Source: Nautilus pompilius
Taxonomy: Eukaryota > Mollusca > Cephalopoda > Nautilida > Nautilidae
NCBI GenBank assembly: GCA_018389105.1
Contig: JACATO010000031.1
Location: 682,001-746,000, forward strand
Length of the DNA stretch: 64,000 nucleotides
Direction: 5' to 3'
The translations under genes and the position numbers were made by a program. A model generated the notes under the pieces. The model searched no databases and had not been told where the DNA came from. It saw only the letters and a program-made list of their open reading frames with translations. Shown here in pieces: positions 35,291-48,855 of this stretch (position 1 is the first letter of the stretch; every line of letters starts with the position of its first letter).

Positions 35291-36590
35291 ACATTCCAAA
35301 TGTTCAAAAATGTTTCAGACGCTTGTTCTTATGTTTATGTGAGGTATCAGTCTCCCTTTGGAGGAACCACCAGTAATCACCCATCATGTTGGGATTGAAT
35401 TTGCCCTAATATCTACTTTGCATCACCTTTATGTCTTGGTGGAACCTTTCACCATGCTCATCACTGACAACCCCTAGATTGGTTGGAAAAAAATCAAGAT
35501 GCGAATGCAGAAAATGCTTCTTTAGAGACATTCTGACCCCCATTTGCTGACGCTATTAGCATGCTTTTCACATACTCAGCATAGTGCTCAGCTTTATATT
35601 TGCCAAGAAAGTTCTGTACAACTAAAATAAATGCTTCCCATGCTGCAGACTCCAGTGGGTTCAACTTATTTTTTAACCTGTCATCACACATGAGTTATCA
35701 AATTTTGGGCCCCACAAAAATTCCTTTGAGTTTGGTGCTGACAAAAGTGAAGTTAAACTTCTCTCTTAGGTACTTGAAGACATCACCGTCTTTATCCATG
35801 GTTTTGACACAGTTTTTCATAAGGCCGAGTTTGATATGAAGTGGTGGAAAGTAGACATTCTGAGGGTGCAACAATGGCACATGTTGCACATTGTACCTGC
35901 CAACTATAGGTTCCTGTCACTTAGGCCAGTCTTTTCAAGTGTAATTGTTGGCACCATCACGGCTGCTCCAAAGACACAAGAAACACATGTATTTTATTTA
36001 CCCTAGCTGCACTCAAAGGAGGCAAGAAATAATTTTGAGATCACCACAAATTTTCCATTTATGATCCAAATAACTTATCACTTTCAAAAGGAGTTCCATT
36101 GACTTGAATGTCTCTTTCAAGCCAACTGCATGAGCTATAGGAACTGAAGGTTGGTTACCATGATGTACAGTAACAGCACAGCTTTATGGCTTAGTTTGCT
36201 AGAGTCCATGAATAACCTCCATTCATCAGTCACGTTTATATACCAGTTCACTCATGAGACCGTTCACATCAATACAGAAATACCATTTTCTATTCAAAAA
36301 AAAGCAACCAGGTTTGTGCGACAATCACAGAAATGGGAAATGTTCGTACCTTTTTGTAAAAGATTCCATTCCTTCAGTCTAGAGCCTAACACTTCAGCCT
36401 TCTCCTTTGACAGTGATAAATCTCTCACCAAATCATTCAGCTCTTCTTGATTTAGCAAGTGCAGCTTTTCTTCATATGGCTCATCCATAGCAGTATCATC
36501 ACACTCAGCATCTGAACTTTCATCACTTTCAAGGGCAGGAGCTGCTGGAGGAAGCGGAACAAGATTTTCCATGTCATTGGGGGCTCTTTC
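35290..36590 (-). pseudogene. Relic of an unclassified repetitive gene family
   Basis: Minus-strand remains of a protein family I have seen annotated as uncharacterised and multi-copy in many invertebrates. Order: an acidic N-terminal part near 36540-36350 (SDESSDAECDD, then LLNQEELNDLVRDLSLSKEK and LGSRLKEWNLLQKGT), KLGLMKNCVKTMDKDGDVF near 35835, the AAWEAFILVVQNFLGKYKAEHY segment near 35640, then HSHLDFFPTNLGVVSDEHGE near 35510-35450 and DIKVMQSRY near 35440. The copy is broken. I cannot say what mobilises it. It is likely a domain of a poorly described mobile element or an expanded gene family. Confidence 0.65.
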
Positions 36591-36599
36591 AAGTAATTT

Positions 36600-39500
36600 T
36601 TGAAATATCAGCCCTAACTAAAAAATGTGATGTATCAGCTACAAAGTAAGCATGATAGTGTTCCAGTGGCAAAATCATTGTTTTCCAGTGTTATTATTTC
36701 ATAAGTAGGTTCTTTGGTTGCACAGACTTTATACTGACTTAGATTAGTTATACTGTATTATTTCATGCATTAACAGTCCTATTAATCAAGAAGTCATTTG
36801 AGAATAATGTCTTACAAAGTGTAAGTCCCTTTTTATTTCATTTTCTCAAAAGTAAAAACATTTAGACATTCTCAACATTGTAAGAATTAAACAGAAATTC
36901 AATTAATGCATTTTTTTAAATTATGAAGGAATTTTAAAAATGTAAAAACTAATATTTTTTCTCAACATAAATATAGCATTTTGCAGGTTCAATCCAGTAT
37001 CGATATTTTAAAAAGAAGTGCTTTCGATAGGTTATTTTTGGTATTGCTTTGAAGTTTAACCGCAATGCCTCAAGAGATTGCTCCTTTATACACTTTATAT
37101 TTTCTTTTTTCTATGCACAATTCTCAAATTTTTCACAAGCTGCAATGACATTAAATAACTGACTTTATAGTTACTAAAGCTCACCATTTGAGGAAAAGCA
37201 AATACATAGCTCTCTGAAGAGTTGGTATTGGACAGCATTAGTAGGTAATTATTTCTTTATTTTAAAAGATTTTCTTTACCACAAACATTGCACAAGTTTC
37301 TTTTTCCCCATTTTTACATTCTTGTTAAACTTAATTTCTTAATAATTACAAAGTATTCAAAACAATATTTATGTTATATTTATTGTTCCTTCCTGTGAGG
37401 ATTAAATGAATTCGTTCATTTCTATCATGTTAAAAAAATTAAGTAAAATTGTATTTTAAAAAATACTAAAGCATATGAAGGTAATAAAAGAACGATTAGA
37501 GCCGAGTGTTTGTGTGTGTGAAGAACACTAAAAGAGTTCATCAGAATAATTCTCACAAATGGATGGTGCTTATACAGAATTATATATTTTAACTTTATTA
37601 ATTGACTTTTACTCTGGTGTTCACATGAGCATGCATATTTTTTATACTTTTTTTAAAATGGTAACTGGATGTTGATGGTTTCTCTAATCTGTTTATTAAC
37701 CAGTTTTTATAAATAATTGTTTATTAGCATATGAGATAAAGATAAAGTGTATAGTACAAACTTAGCTTATTAAGGGTTAAAATTAACAATTAGACTATAT
37801 TCAGTAGTACCAAGAAATACAAATATTTAAGAAACAATTCCCAGTTTTATGTAAGAAATTTGAAACTTGGCTAACGCCATGTCTACAAAACTAGAATTTA
37901 GATGACAGTTTTAATGCAGTAAATATTTTTTTTTATATACTTTGTATAACTGTTTCTGTATTTTATTGCATAGATTATATCAAGCTTACCAAATTATAGT
38001 AAGCACACTAGTTGTTGATTCCAATCCTTATCAATTGTGCATTGTTTAAAAACTGAAAAAATTGCACATAGAAGTAGGGTTGTTTAATGCTTTACTGTTG
38101 CTTGCTATTTATGAGAAGACCTAATGTATTAATTAGCATCTCTGATCTCATGACCTTAGTTTTTTTTGAAACTCCAAAACTTGTAAATCAGATGTTTATT
38201 GCAAAAAATTTATATTGGAGTGGTAGATTATCTTTGAGAGTAGGCTTCAGTTCAGTTCAGACAGTGGTTTAGTGAGTAGTAGTCTGATTTAGGATCATTG
38301 GCCTACAATTACCAGGGTACTGCATCAGTTTAACCATTTTGAGTTGTGTATTAGCAAAAGTCTCAGCCTGATGTTGTCAGTTACTTTTGTGTGTAATGAT
38401 CAAGACAAATTCAACATGACTGAGCTTTTTGAATTTTGGAATCATAACAGGGACAGAATAACAGTAAAGAACAACATTTTAGGAAATTTAATTTTGATGT
38501 TTTGTTTCATTAAACTCTATCTTGAATATATTACTGAAACCACAAATGGCTATCTACGTTCTCAAACTGTTATCTTATTTGTAAGCGGAAAATATGTCCA
38601 AATGCTTTGAAATAGTTTCTAATTTATGGATTTAGATGGCATATGAAAAACTGTCATGCTAAAATATCTGCTCTAAGTAATTGACATGCATATGTTTACA
38701 CAGGTAATTAATACATTTTTCAGTGTTGCAGGTCAATTGGTACTGAGGTTTATGTGCCTGAACCAAATTCTGCTTCCTCTACATGTAAATGATTAACAAC
38801 AAAAGGAAATAACTACAGCTAATACATACTATGACATTCTGTTCTAATACTTTGACCTCTTTGGTTTATGTGAACATAGAACAAAATTATTTTACTTTTT
38901 TTCTTTACATTGGGCAAGTAGCATTTTGAACCAAGTTAATTGTATCATTGATCTTATCCATCAGACTACAACAGATAGAAATGACAGCTAAGCTATATAG
39001 TGTTTGGATATAATATTTGAAAGAATAGTGACTTTGTGTAAGCTGAGACTTCTGGTCTCTGTATAAACTATAACTGTTTGCCTATATGTTGTAACATTTG
39101 CCAAATGCTTTTAAAAATATGACTTAATCAGGTGTCATTTTGTTTATCTGAGAGCTGTGAAAAATCAGCAAGCTAACAAACGTCACCAACCACTAGCTTC
39201 AGCAGCAGATTTGTATTTATCAGACACCATTAATTAGATGGGGGAGGGTTAAATCAGTGCATCCAATCTGTTTTATAGGAAAATCTGAAACCTTACATAA
39301 GTTGCATATCTAAAAGAGCTGCATGCAATAATACCGTGATGTTTCATGTGTTAAGTAATGGCAATGATGCATTTTGGAAAACCTTGTAACAGCCAGCTTT
39401 TTTGGAGACATTTTTTCATCAGGAAATAAATAATCTTTTAAAAACTTGTTCTGGAGTATGATACAAAAAGGTATAAATTATTATGTTGTTTCATGCAGTT

Positions 39501-42500
39501 TACTTGAGATTTTGTGCCTGTGTATAGCTGGCACTATTCTACAACACCAATGACGTTTGTAGATAAGTTTGGCTGGTGTTACAAAAATTTCTTCAATATA
39601 TCTAGGTGCTGATTGTTGTGAATACTTTCATAACTATGATGTTGCCTTGTGTAATCTATTTTCTACATTTCTTTTGTCCTTGCAGCTTTGATAACCTCAT
39701 TTAGATTTTTATAATCAATAATCTTTTTTCTCATCTCTGACAATGAAAATTATTTAAAACCAGACATTAAAAATCTTTTAGAAATTCAATTTTAATTAAA
39801 AATATGCAACCATAATGTCTGAATACTTGAAAAGTATCTGACTATTAAAATCTTAGAAGACCAACATTATTCTGTAAAGTTATAAAAATAAATACAAGAA
39901 CATTTTTCATTTCTGGAGGTCAGATTTTAAAAGTGACATTAAATGCAAATTAATTGTAATCATTTTACATTCTTTTGCTATTACTTCAGTTTTGAAAATA
40001 AAAGCTGTAGCAGTGAGTAATATTTTAAATGCTAATTTAAAAAAAGAAAAACATTATTTCATGTTGTTGTTATTTACAAATTCCAGTTGTGACCAGAAGT
40101 CATCTATTAATTATAACATAGTGGAAGTGCTCACAACAGACAGCATGATGTCAAAACCTACTTAGTACATTAAGTCTCTTGGTCTGGAATTAGTGCAAAT
40201 GTTTACTGGGAATGTCAACATATGTACTTGGCGTATAAGTTTAAATTAATATACATATCAGTTTGGTGGTTACAACATGAGAGTTTTAAAAATTTTAATG
40301 TATTATTCCTTAAAACATGGGAGTTCTGTTTGGAGTTAACATGGTTAAAGTGTGAACAATGCAAATAATGATTATTTAGTGTAACATTGTGATAATATTT
40401 GCTGAATCATAGCTTTGAAAATTCACTAGTTACTTCAATAACACAGAGTTATTGCATTAATAATTGCTAATACAATTACTAGAATAACAATTTGATAATA
40501 TTTTAATTAGGTTTTGTTTTATGTAAAAATTTATTCATCAGTTTTTTTTTTTAAAATGTGAAAATTAGCTTTCTCCAAATATTGAAGTTTTACAAAATGT
40601 TGGCAGCCATAATGCAAGGTTAGTAGTGTCTTTACATTACAAGTATAATATAATGGCTTCTAGACTATCAACTTGTATAAATATCAATCACATGCATTTG
40701 TTTTCTTTACTTCCATCATGTATCACATAGGAACATGGGAAGAAACTAATACAGTAATTAATGATGGCCTCTTTCCATATACTAGCATCTTTTAATTTTC
40801 ATTTATTCAATATTTTATCTTTAAAAAAATGTTAATGAATCAATTATTTGGCGACATTTTATTTCTGGAGTATCAGACTACTGTTTGGCCATATTTCAAA
40901 TTGATTATTTATTGAAAGTGGTAAATATGATGAATGATCTGCATTTTTTGGACTTTGCTTTTAATAAAAAAAATTTACCTATAACATTATGTAATTTGAT
41001 ACAGTTTCAAAAGAGAAGTTTTGCACATATTTTATAATGCATTATGATGTGTGCAGTTGCATAATGTGTGGAACATTTTATCACAGCTGAGTATTGCCTC
41101 ATGAAATGTTACTAAACAAATACTTTTTAACTACTTTGCCTTGTTTGACCTTCAAGCTGTCAATAGAAATCTAGCTTAAGAAACACCAACATTACTGGCA
41201 GTATAGGATAGAATTATGCTGTCATAAAATGCATTATACTGTTAAAAATAGTTAGCAAATATATCAAACATGTAAAATGTAAATAGTATATCCATATTCA
41301 CACACAAAAGCAGTCAGGTTAAATTTATGGTTGAGCTAAAAATGGAAATTTGTTTGTATGAAATAAAATTAAGTTAGAATTTATTCCTAACATTAACTGT
41401 TTGAAGTTTCACAATTAAAAAAAGAGCACATGTATAATGTATGATTATATAGCAGACTAGCATAGAAAGAACCAGAAATAGTAACAAAAACCATATTGAC
41501 TAATCTGGAACTAATGAGAATACCCTAGGTATGGAGTGCTTCATTGTTAAGCTATAATTGGATTTTTAAAGTACTCTAAATGTTTTGATGGTTGGTATAA
41601 ATGTTTTTGTATGAGCAGCAAGTATAATCTGCACTGCTAAATTTTAAAAAAATAATTTATATTATGTAAAAAATCAAAAAAAAAATGTTTTTCTCTGTGT
41701 GAATGAAATACCCTTACCATAATTTAGATTTGAAAATTTCAGTATGTTATAACTATGCACTAAGTTCTGCTTCACAAAAATTAAACTATTTTTGAAGCAG
41801 AAATCCACATGAATTTTTAAAACAATTTTGTATTTAAAACATCTCTTATAAGATAATTTTTGTTGTAGATGAGCCAGTTTTCCTTCTCAAAGCAAGATTC
41901 CTCTATTATTTCTACTGTTTTAATACTGAAAATCATTGTTTTTCTGTCTCCCCCTTTTTCTAATACAGTTAAAATTCATAACTATCTTACTTAGATGATA
42001 TCCCTATCTAATCATAAATAAGTTGTATTGTTTTCGAATCTTTTAACACTTTTAATATTAAAAGTTTCAGTTAATGGGTGTAAATTGTAAATAATATTCC
42101 TCCATATCAATACTGAATATTTATAAACAAAAGGCATGCATTTTGCTTCATTATTCTTTTGTAAAATTTCAACTAAGTATGAAATAAGTCATAGAAAGAA
42201 AGCTGTCCATCTTTCTGACAGAATTTAGGTTGATAGTAGAAAAATAGGTCAACATACAGATGACTTTATTCTAAAAAGGTATGAGAAACTGTTTAGCAAC
42301 TCAACAAATCTATGAACTGATTTAAACTACACCCCAATTCCCTGAAATATCTCTCAATTCCATTTCTTTCAGATGCCACTAGGAAGATAATAAAAAGGTG
42401 ATGGCTTAGTTTAGAAGTTGTGTGTGTCTCTTACAAAGGATTTACTTCTACATCATGTTAATCAGATTAAGTCCTAAAGAAGGACTTTAATGTTATAACA

Positions 42501-42985
42501 TTATTTAAGCACTTCAGTTTCATAGTGTTTTACTCTTGATGGAAAGGGAATAGTCACTTTAGATTGCTTTAAAATGGTTCCAGTTGTCTGACAATAGAGT
42601 CCTTTTTGGGCATTATCTTGTTTTTAAATTCAAACTGCATTTAATCTTCAGGCTTCATTTATTATTTACATGTTATTTTCTAGCCACATAGTATGTACAG
42701 AAGTTTGTTCCATGCCAAATTTCTTTATTTATTGAGTTCAAAACTATAAATATTGTAGCTTAGGTATAATGAGATTATACTGACATCACCAAAACATTCT
42801 GGTCAGATCAGTGATTCGTTTGTATGTAGGTACACAGCCAGCCAGCCAGAGTTAGATGTGTTTGTACTGTCAGAGCCTCCAAATTTATGAAATTTTCAAA
42901 TGCAAACATCAATAAAATGTAATATTTGTTTTAAAAATATTTTATTTAGTTTTTAGCACTTTATGATAAGAAATTATTATTATTA
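36600..42985. other. 6.4-kb AT-rich intergenic stretch, nothing recognised
   Basis: No exon, RNA gene or known repeat is apparent on either strand. Open frames here (for example 38087-38272 and 38344-38610) have no family signature and the AT-rich composition of non-coding DNA. Confidence 0.4.
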
Positions 42986-42991
42986 TCCAAA

Positions 42992-43018
42992 TTATATATA
43001 TATATATATATATATACA
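42992..43018. repeat. (TA)n microsatellite at the Tc1 insertion site
   Basis: About 12 TA units directly before the Tc1 element at 43021, followed by CA-TA. Tc1 elements insert at TA. Confidence 0.85.
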
Positions 43019-43020
43019 TA

Positions 43021-44557
43021 CAGGTGCATCTCAAAAAATTAGAATATCATGGAAGAGTTCAATATTTTCTGTCAGTTATTTCAGAAAGTGAAAATTGTAT
43101 ATATTCTAGACTCATTACATGTAAACTAAAATGTTTCAAGTATTTTTTAATTTTAATTTTGATAATTACGGCCTACAGCTAAAAAAAATAGAAAAAAACG
43201 TATCTCAGAATATTAGAATATTCCATTTCGAGTTTGAGTAAATCACTATTTATGCAGTATAAATACCATGAATCTCTCAGTCTGGTTAAGTACACACAGC
43301 CACAATCATGGGGAAGACTGCTGACTTGACAGTTGTCCAGAAGACACTCAATGACACCCTCCAACAAGGAGGGCAGGTCATTGCTGAAAGGGCTGGCTGT
43401 TCGCAGAGTGCTGTATCAAAGCATATTCATGGAAGTTGACTGGAAGGGAAAAGTGTGGTAGGAAAAAAGGTGCACAAGCAAGAGGGATGACCGCAGCCTT
43501 CAGGATTGTCAAGCAAAGCAGATTCGAGAACTTGGGGGAGCTTCACAAGAAGTGAACTGAGGCTGGAGTCAGTGCATCAAGAGCCACCACGCTGGGCTAC
43601 AAGTGTTGCATTCCTAGTGTCAAGCCACTCCTGAACCAGAGACACTGTCAGAAGCGACTTACCTGGGCTAAGGAGAAAAAGAACTGGGCCGTTGCTCAGT
43701 GGTCCAAAGTCCTCTTTTCAGATGAAAGTAAATTTTGCATTTCATTTGGAAATCAAGGTCCCATGGTCTGGAGGAAGAGTCGAGAGGCACAGAATCCAAG
43801 TTGCTTGAAGTCCAGTGTGAAGTTTCCACATTCAGTGATGATTTGGGGTGCCATGTCATTTGCTGGTGTTGGTCCTCTGTGTTTTATCAAGTCCAAAGTC
43901 AACGCAGCCATCTACCAGGAGATTTTAGAGCACTTCATGCTTCCCTCTGCTGACAAGCTTTATGGAGATGCTGATTTCCTTTTCCAGCAGGGGTTAGCAC
44001 CTGCCCCCAGTGCCAAAACTACTAGTAACTGGTTTGCTGACCAAGGTATTACTGTGCTTGATTGGCCAGCCAACTCACCTGACCTGAACACATAGATTCT
44101 CTATGGGGTATTGTCAAGAGGAAGACGAGAGACACCAGACCCAACAATACAGACCAGCTGAAGGCCGCTATCAAAGCAACCTGGACTTCCATAACACCTC
44201 AGCAGTGCCACAGGCTGATCGCCTCCATGCCATGCCACATTGATGCAGTGATTCGTGCTAAAGGAGCCCCAACCAAGTATTGAGTGCATAAATGAACATA
44301 CTTTTCAGAATTCGACATTTCTATGTTATAAATCATTTTTTATATTGATCTTATGAAATATTCTAATATTCTGAGATACATTTTTTTTTCTATTTTTTAG
44401 CTGTAAGCCATAATTATCAAAATTAAAATTAAAAATGCTTGAAACATTTTAGTTTGCATGTAATGAGTCTAGAATATATACAATTTTCACTTTCTGAAAT
44501 AACTGACAGAAAATATTGAACTCTTCCATGATATTCTAATTTTTTGAGATGCACCTG
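43021..44557 (+). mobile_element. Tc1 element copy B (1537 bp) with about 215-bp inverted repeats
   Basis: Ends CAGGTGCATCTCAAAAAATT and its inverse, with TA at 43019-43020 and 44558-44559. The inverted repeats extend about 215 bp on each side with few differences. The transposase footprint is 43308 ([20 protein letters not shown]) to 44283 on the plus strand. Visible parts: paired-like helix-turn-helix with [30 protein letters not shown] (first Asp), VMIWGAMSFAGVG, and FQQGLAPAPSAKTT, where the second catalytic Asp is changed to Gly. SPDLNT is followed by a stop where NPIENLW with the catalytic Glu would be. There is also a stop after KHIHGS. The element is inactive but its ends are well kept. 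Confidence 0.9.
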
Positions 44558-44564
44558 TATATAT

Positions 44565-45540
44565 ACATACACATTGATTTTTGCTTTTTAAACAAATGCA
44601 TTGCTAAGAAATTTGGAAATGTACTATAAAGTAAAAGTCAGGTTGTTTCAGTGTCCATGATACTAAACATTTATATTGATGCAACAACCAAAAGAATGTG
44701 CTTTTGAACACCAGTAGCCATCATAAAAAATTTAAGAGTGCTTTCATGGCTATTAGTATACATAAAGGTATGTGTGTCTTTAATTTTCTTTTTTAAAATT
44801 CTATAGAAATAGTCATTCTTTTCTTCTGAAGGTCAAATTTGTGTTAAAAAATAGCCATGTACACAGTAGAAGTTATTTCTTTGTTTGTAGAAAAAACAGG
44901 TAACAGCTATTTAAAAGTTTCTGCTAATATCTATGCCAGTCCGGTTTTATTCACACATGCATTATTAAATGTTCACGAGGTAGCTAAAAAAAATTCAAGA
45001 ATATATGCAAAATAACCTGTTTGAAAAATTGAAAGTATATACAGACTAAAACAAGTTTTCTGACTAATGAAGATGTGTTTTTAATCATAAAACTCAACTA
45101 GTTTTTATGGGAAATATTGCACATTATTTAAACACACTTCTTAATTCTGAAGATATTTTAAAAATCATCAGTCAGATTGCCATAAAAAAAAAGAATATTT
45201 TCAACACACACACACACATATACATATACATATATACATCATTTTAAATCTGAAATGTGGGTCCACGTTCTGATAAGTAGGTGATGATGCCAGAGGCTCT
45301 AATGTTTTCAAAATATTATTGTTAATCAACAAAATATCTTGACATATATGTATACATGTACATGCATATATGTACTTACAATAACTAAAGACAGTTTTAT
45401 TAAAGATCCACTAACCTGTACTGGTGTGGTCAGCACTGTATCAAGTTGCAGCAGTTTTGGCGCTTTTGATTAAGGACCTGCTAGGATCAAAATTGAAACA
45501 TGGAGTTTCGTTTAAGTAGTTTGTTTTGCAAGTTAGAATT
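44565..45540. other. Unassigned AT-rich stretch with (CA)n run
   Basis: A CACACA run near 45208-45218 merges into ATACATATACATATA repeats. Nothing else recognised. Confidence 0.4.
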
Positions 45541-45549
45541 GAAGGCAGA

Positions 45550-47725
45550 GTGATTTCATTTGACAAATTAGTTCTAAATGTGGTCGTATTTTTTTGCTAC
45601 AGTAGAGATCTGTTCTTCTGCACTGCTGTGTGGGAGAATCAAGATATGCCTGGCTACCTGAAATAGCAAATCAAACATGGAGCCAGCTGAACCCTTCATT
45701 TCTTTTACGCAAGCCCATAGATGGTCAACTCGTGTGATATTTTGGAGCTGAGGATGATCATCACCAGGTAGTTGATACCGAGTGAACTGATCATACAATT
45801 CGTCCATTTTTTCACCAACTATGCTCTTCAGTGTAGTGAACTTTTCCACAAAGACCAAGCTATCAGAACTATGTTGTGCATGTTCTGTGAAATTTAGAAC
45901 TTCAGCATGTTTCAGAAGGGAATTTGTTGGTGGCAGATGTTTAATTGCATAGTGTGTGGCAGCTAGCAAGAAAGTTTGACAATTCTTTGCGATTTTCTTT
46001 GCTTCGTCGGGAAGCAAATCATGTTGTTTCATGACAGATCAAGTAGTGTAACCCATCATAACTCTCTCTGGGGGAAAATTGCTGTTTCATCGTTCAGATC
46101 CAGCAAAACAATTTCCTCCGTCTTTGTCCTTGTATGCAGAAAGTGACATACACCTACCCAGCAACTCTTGGAGAAAATACAAAGTCTTTTCGGATGTTGT
46201 GAATTTTTGGTTCTTCTGACTGAAGCTGCTTATTCAGATCAGTAAACAGAGGCAATACTGACTGATAAAACAGCAGGTAAACCTCTGTATTGGGATCAGT
46301 GAAGTACACCTTTTTCTCTCCTGAGGCGATTATCAGACCTAAGGTCTGGTTAACTGACAAAGTAGCTTTGAAGACTTGGATACTGTTTCAAAACCCGAGT
46401 AATACACAAGTCCTTGCTGAGCCACCTTGTAGCCCAATACTTGAGGATTTTTCTGTATTCCTGGTCACAGAATACACAGTATTCTTTTAGAGATGCCTGG
46501 CGTTTAGTGCTATTATCAAAATAATAAAAAATATCCACCAGAATATTGCCAATGTCAAATCCAGATGCATCAAGAAATGCCAGTACAGCATAACTAGCAG
46601 TGTTGTGGATAATGCGGCTTTGGAATCCAAAGGTGTAGATACTTGGATTCTTGGCTTCAAAATGAATGAACAATCTCTTGTGTTTTCCCATATTGAGTGA
46701 GGCATTATCTACACTCAGGCCAATGATGCTTTCCCATGGTATGCTATACTGCTCAAATACACTGCTGACCTGCGCAAAGATTCCTTTGGACGAACAGTCC
46801 GAGACAAGACACACATGCCAAAAGAGAGAACTAACTTCGTTACTTTGATTGACATCATATACCCGCACAACTAGTGGATACATGCTCTCTGTCTAAGTGC
46901 CACTGCTGCCATCAATAGCCAGACTGAATGGGTTTTGCTTGATGTACTGCAATACAGGATCAAGCATTTCAGGAGCCATGATATAGTTAACTATAGCTAT
47001 AGTTCTGGTTGCAGCACAGCCATACTTCTTCGCAATCTCACTGTTGGGGAACATTTTGCAGTGGACCTGCATGTGCTGCAGCTTCAAATGCCAAATTATG
47101 TTCCAGTAAATAGCCTGTGTAGGGAACTTCAGCTTTTGTTACTGGGTCTTGTGATTTCTCTTGTATGAAATAGGATGTCATTGTTTTGCATCCATCTGAG
47201 GACCTTACATTCTGCTTGTGTCGTACTGCCTATGTGTCTCTCCACATCTCTTTTCCCTTGATGTTGAATGGAGAAGCCTGAACTGCACACCTGGAATATA
47301 CAATAAGTTTGTTTTTTTTTTTAATTTAAATTTTATTAATGGTTTAATTTTGGTTACATTAAAAATAAAAATAACATATCAAGCTATTAATTTGGAGAAA
47401 ATTATATTTTATAAGGAAAATTAATGAAATATATTTTTCAAAGGTTTTTCAAGACTGTGAATCATGAAAAAATTAAAATATTAATTAATTCAATGCCATT
47501 AAATATTAGTTAATAACAGAAACCATTATATTCATAACAACTTGTAAATACAAGTTATTAAAAATAAAATGTACTCACTGTGCAGTATGCCTTGCCGTTG
47601 GTTTTTTACAGCCTGTATACACAGAAACTAAGCAGATGACTCTTTATTGAAACTAGTTTTGGAATGCACAAGCTTTCGTTTCTTTGTTGGTGGACTTGGT
47701 CCTTTGCCATTTGCCATGATCCTCT
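45550..47725 (-). mobile_element. hAT-type transposase relic
   Basis: Minus strand, several frames. An N-terminal start at about 47717 (MANGKGPSPPTKKRKLVHSK) is separated by about 250 bp of AT-rich DNA from a zinc-finger-like part near 47280-47050. A long core at 46883-46350 (177 residues) follows, with YPLVVRVYDVNQSNEV, IIGLSVDNASLNMGKHK, NPSIYTFGFQSRIIHNTA and YWATRWLSKDLCI, all typical of hAT elements of the ZMYM/DUF4371-like type. C-terminal parts lie at 46360-46154 and 46032-45574. Stops and frameshifts make it inactive. Terminal repeats were not found. Confidence 0.75.
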
Positions 47726-47729
47726 TAAC

Positions 47730-48850
47730 ACAAATAACCGATGAGATAGAAAATTACCATAAATTATTTCATCTGCAAAATAATAAAGTATATTAGTGGG
47801 TTTTATTCATGTCTCAGTAGTGAGTCAGCAGGTTTTCATATCGGTTTGCAGGTCACTTGGGACTATGTACATACTATATCCAAATACCTACCTCCCCTCC
47901 AATACCCAAGATGTAAGAAAGGATCTGTAGACAGACTTTAAAAAGAATGCCATCGCTTCTGGTATTGTAATAGAATTTAAAGGGCATTAAATAATAACAA
48001 TTGTGATTTTAGCAGAACATGTCCACAATGATAATCTTAGCTGTAACAGAATAATTTATTTTTAATGGTCTATGGCTGTTTATTGAAAAAAATTAAACAC
48101 AAAATTCTATTTTTATGAACCTATGCAGTTTTACTTGTTTAGATAATTTAAAGCAAAAAAAAAAAAAAGCTTTCTTTATTCATTGTTTGTTTTTTAAACA
48201 ACTAGTTAGGACTATTCACCATTTTAGCTTTGGCCTAAAACATCAGAGTTTACTGATTCTTGGTTAAAATAGACATTTTTACATATTTTTCCTTTTTTAA
48301 TATTTGAATAAATAAAACCAGATAGATCTTTCTGTCTACAGTCAAAAGCTGATTTAAATAGATAAAATTAGTGCAATATGTATCTATTTTTTTTTTTTTT
48401 TTTAATTCTGTGTGAACAATGAAGCAAACAAACATTTACTATACAGTTACTGTAAATAATCTAAAATCAATGAGCCAGTATTCCTTGATTAGATTAGTAA
48501 TGTATTTAACAAAACTGATATTTTTTCACCAGTATCTGAAAAGTAACAACTTTCAAAACCTGGGAGGGGGGCTTAACATAAAGAACTGTTGTTGATGAAG
48601 ACAAGTATTCCGTTCTTGGCTGAGATGGGTTTGTTTCTGGTCGGTTATAAAACAAACCTACAAGATAATATCAAGGTTATTTAGCCACAGACAAAACTGT
48701 TTGTAAAAAGAATGAAAAACTTTTTTTCCTTTTTTCTATTGGAACCATTAATTTACTTTAAAAATGTTTATAAAATCAAGTTGTTAGGTGTTTTTTTTTT
48801 TAACCTTGGGGAGACTTTCTAAAAGCTATTAGTGCTTCTTGGAATAGCAT
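47730..48850. other. Unassigned AT-rich stretch
   Basis: Homopolymer runs (A-run near 48155, T-run near 48387) and no recognisable gene. Confidence 0.35.
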
Positions 48851-48855
48851 CACCT

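Noticed and set aside
36294-36572. 92-codon minus frame taken alone as a small acidic host protein
   Set aside because: It is the N-terminal part of the repetitive family whose other segments follow downstream on the same strand.
36600-42985. Open frames of 60-90 codons as genes
   Set aside because: AT-rich, no family signature, no consistent splice or start context; chance frames.
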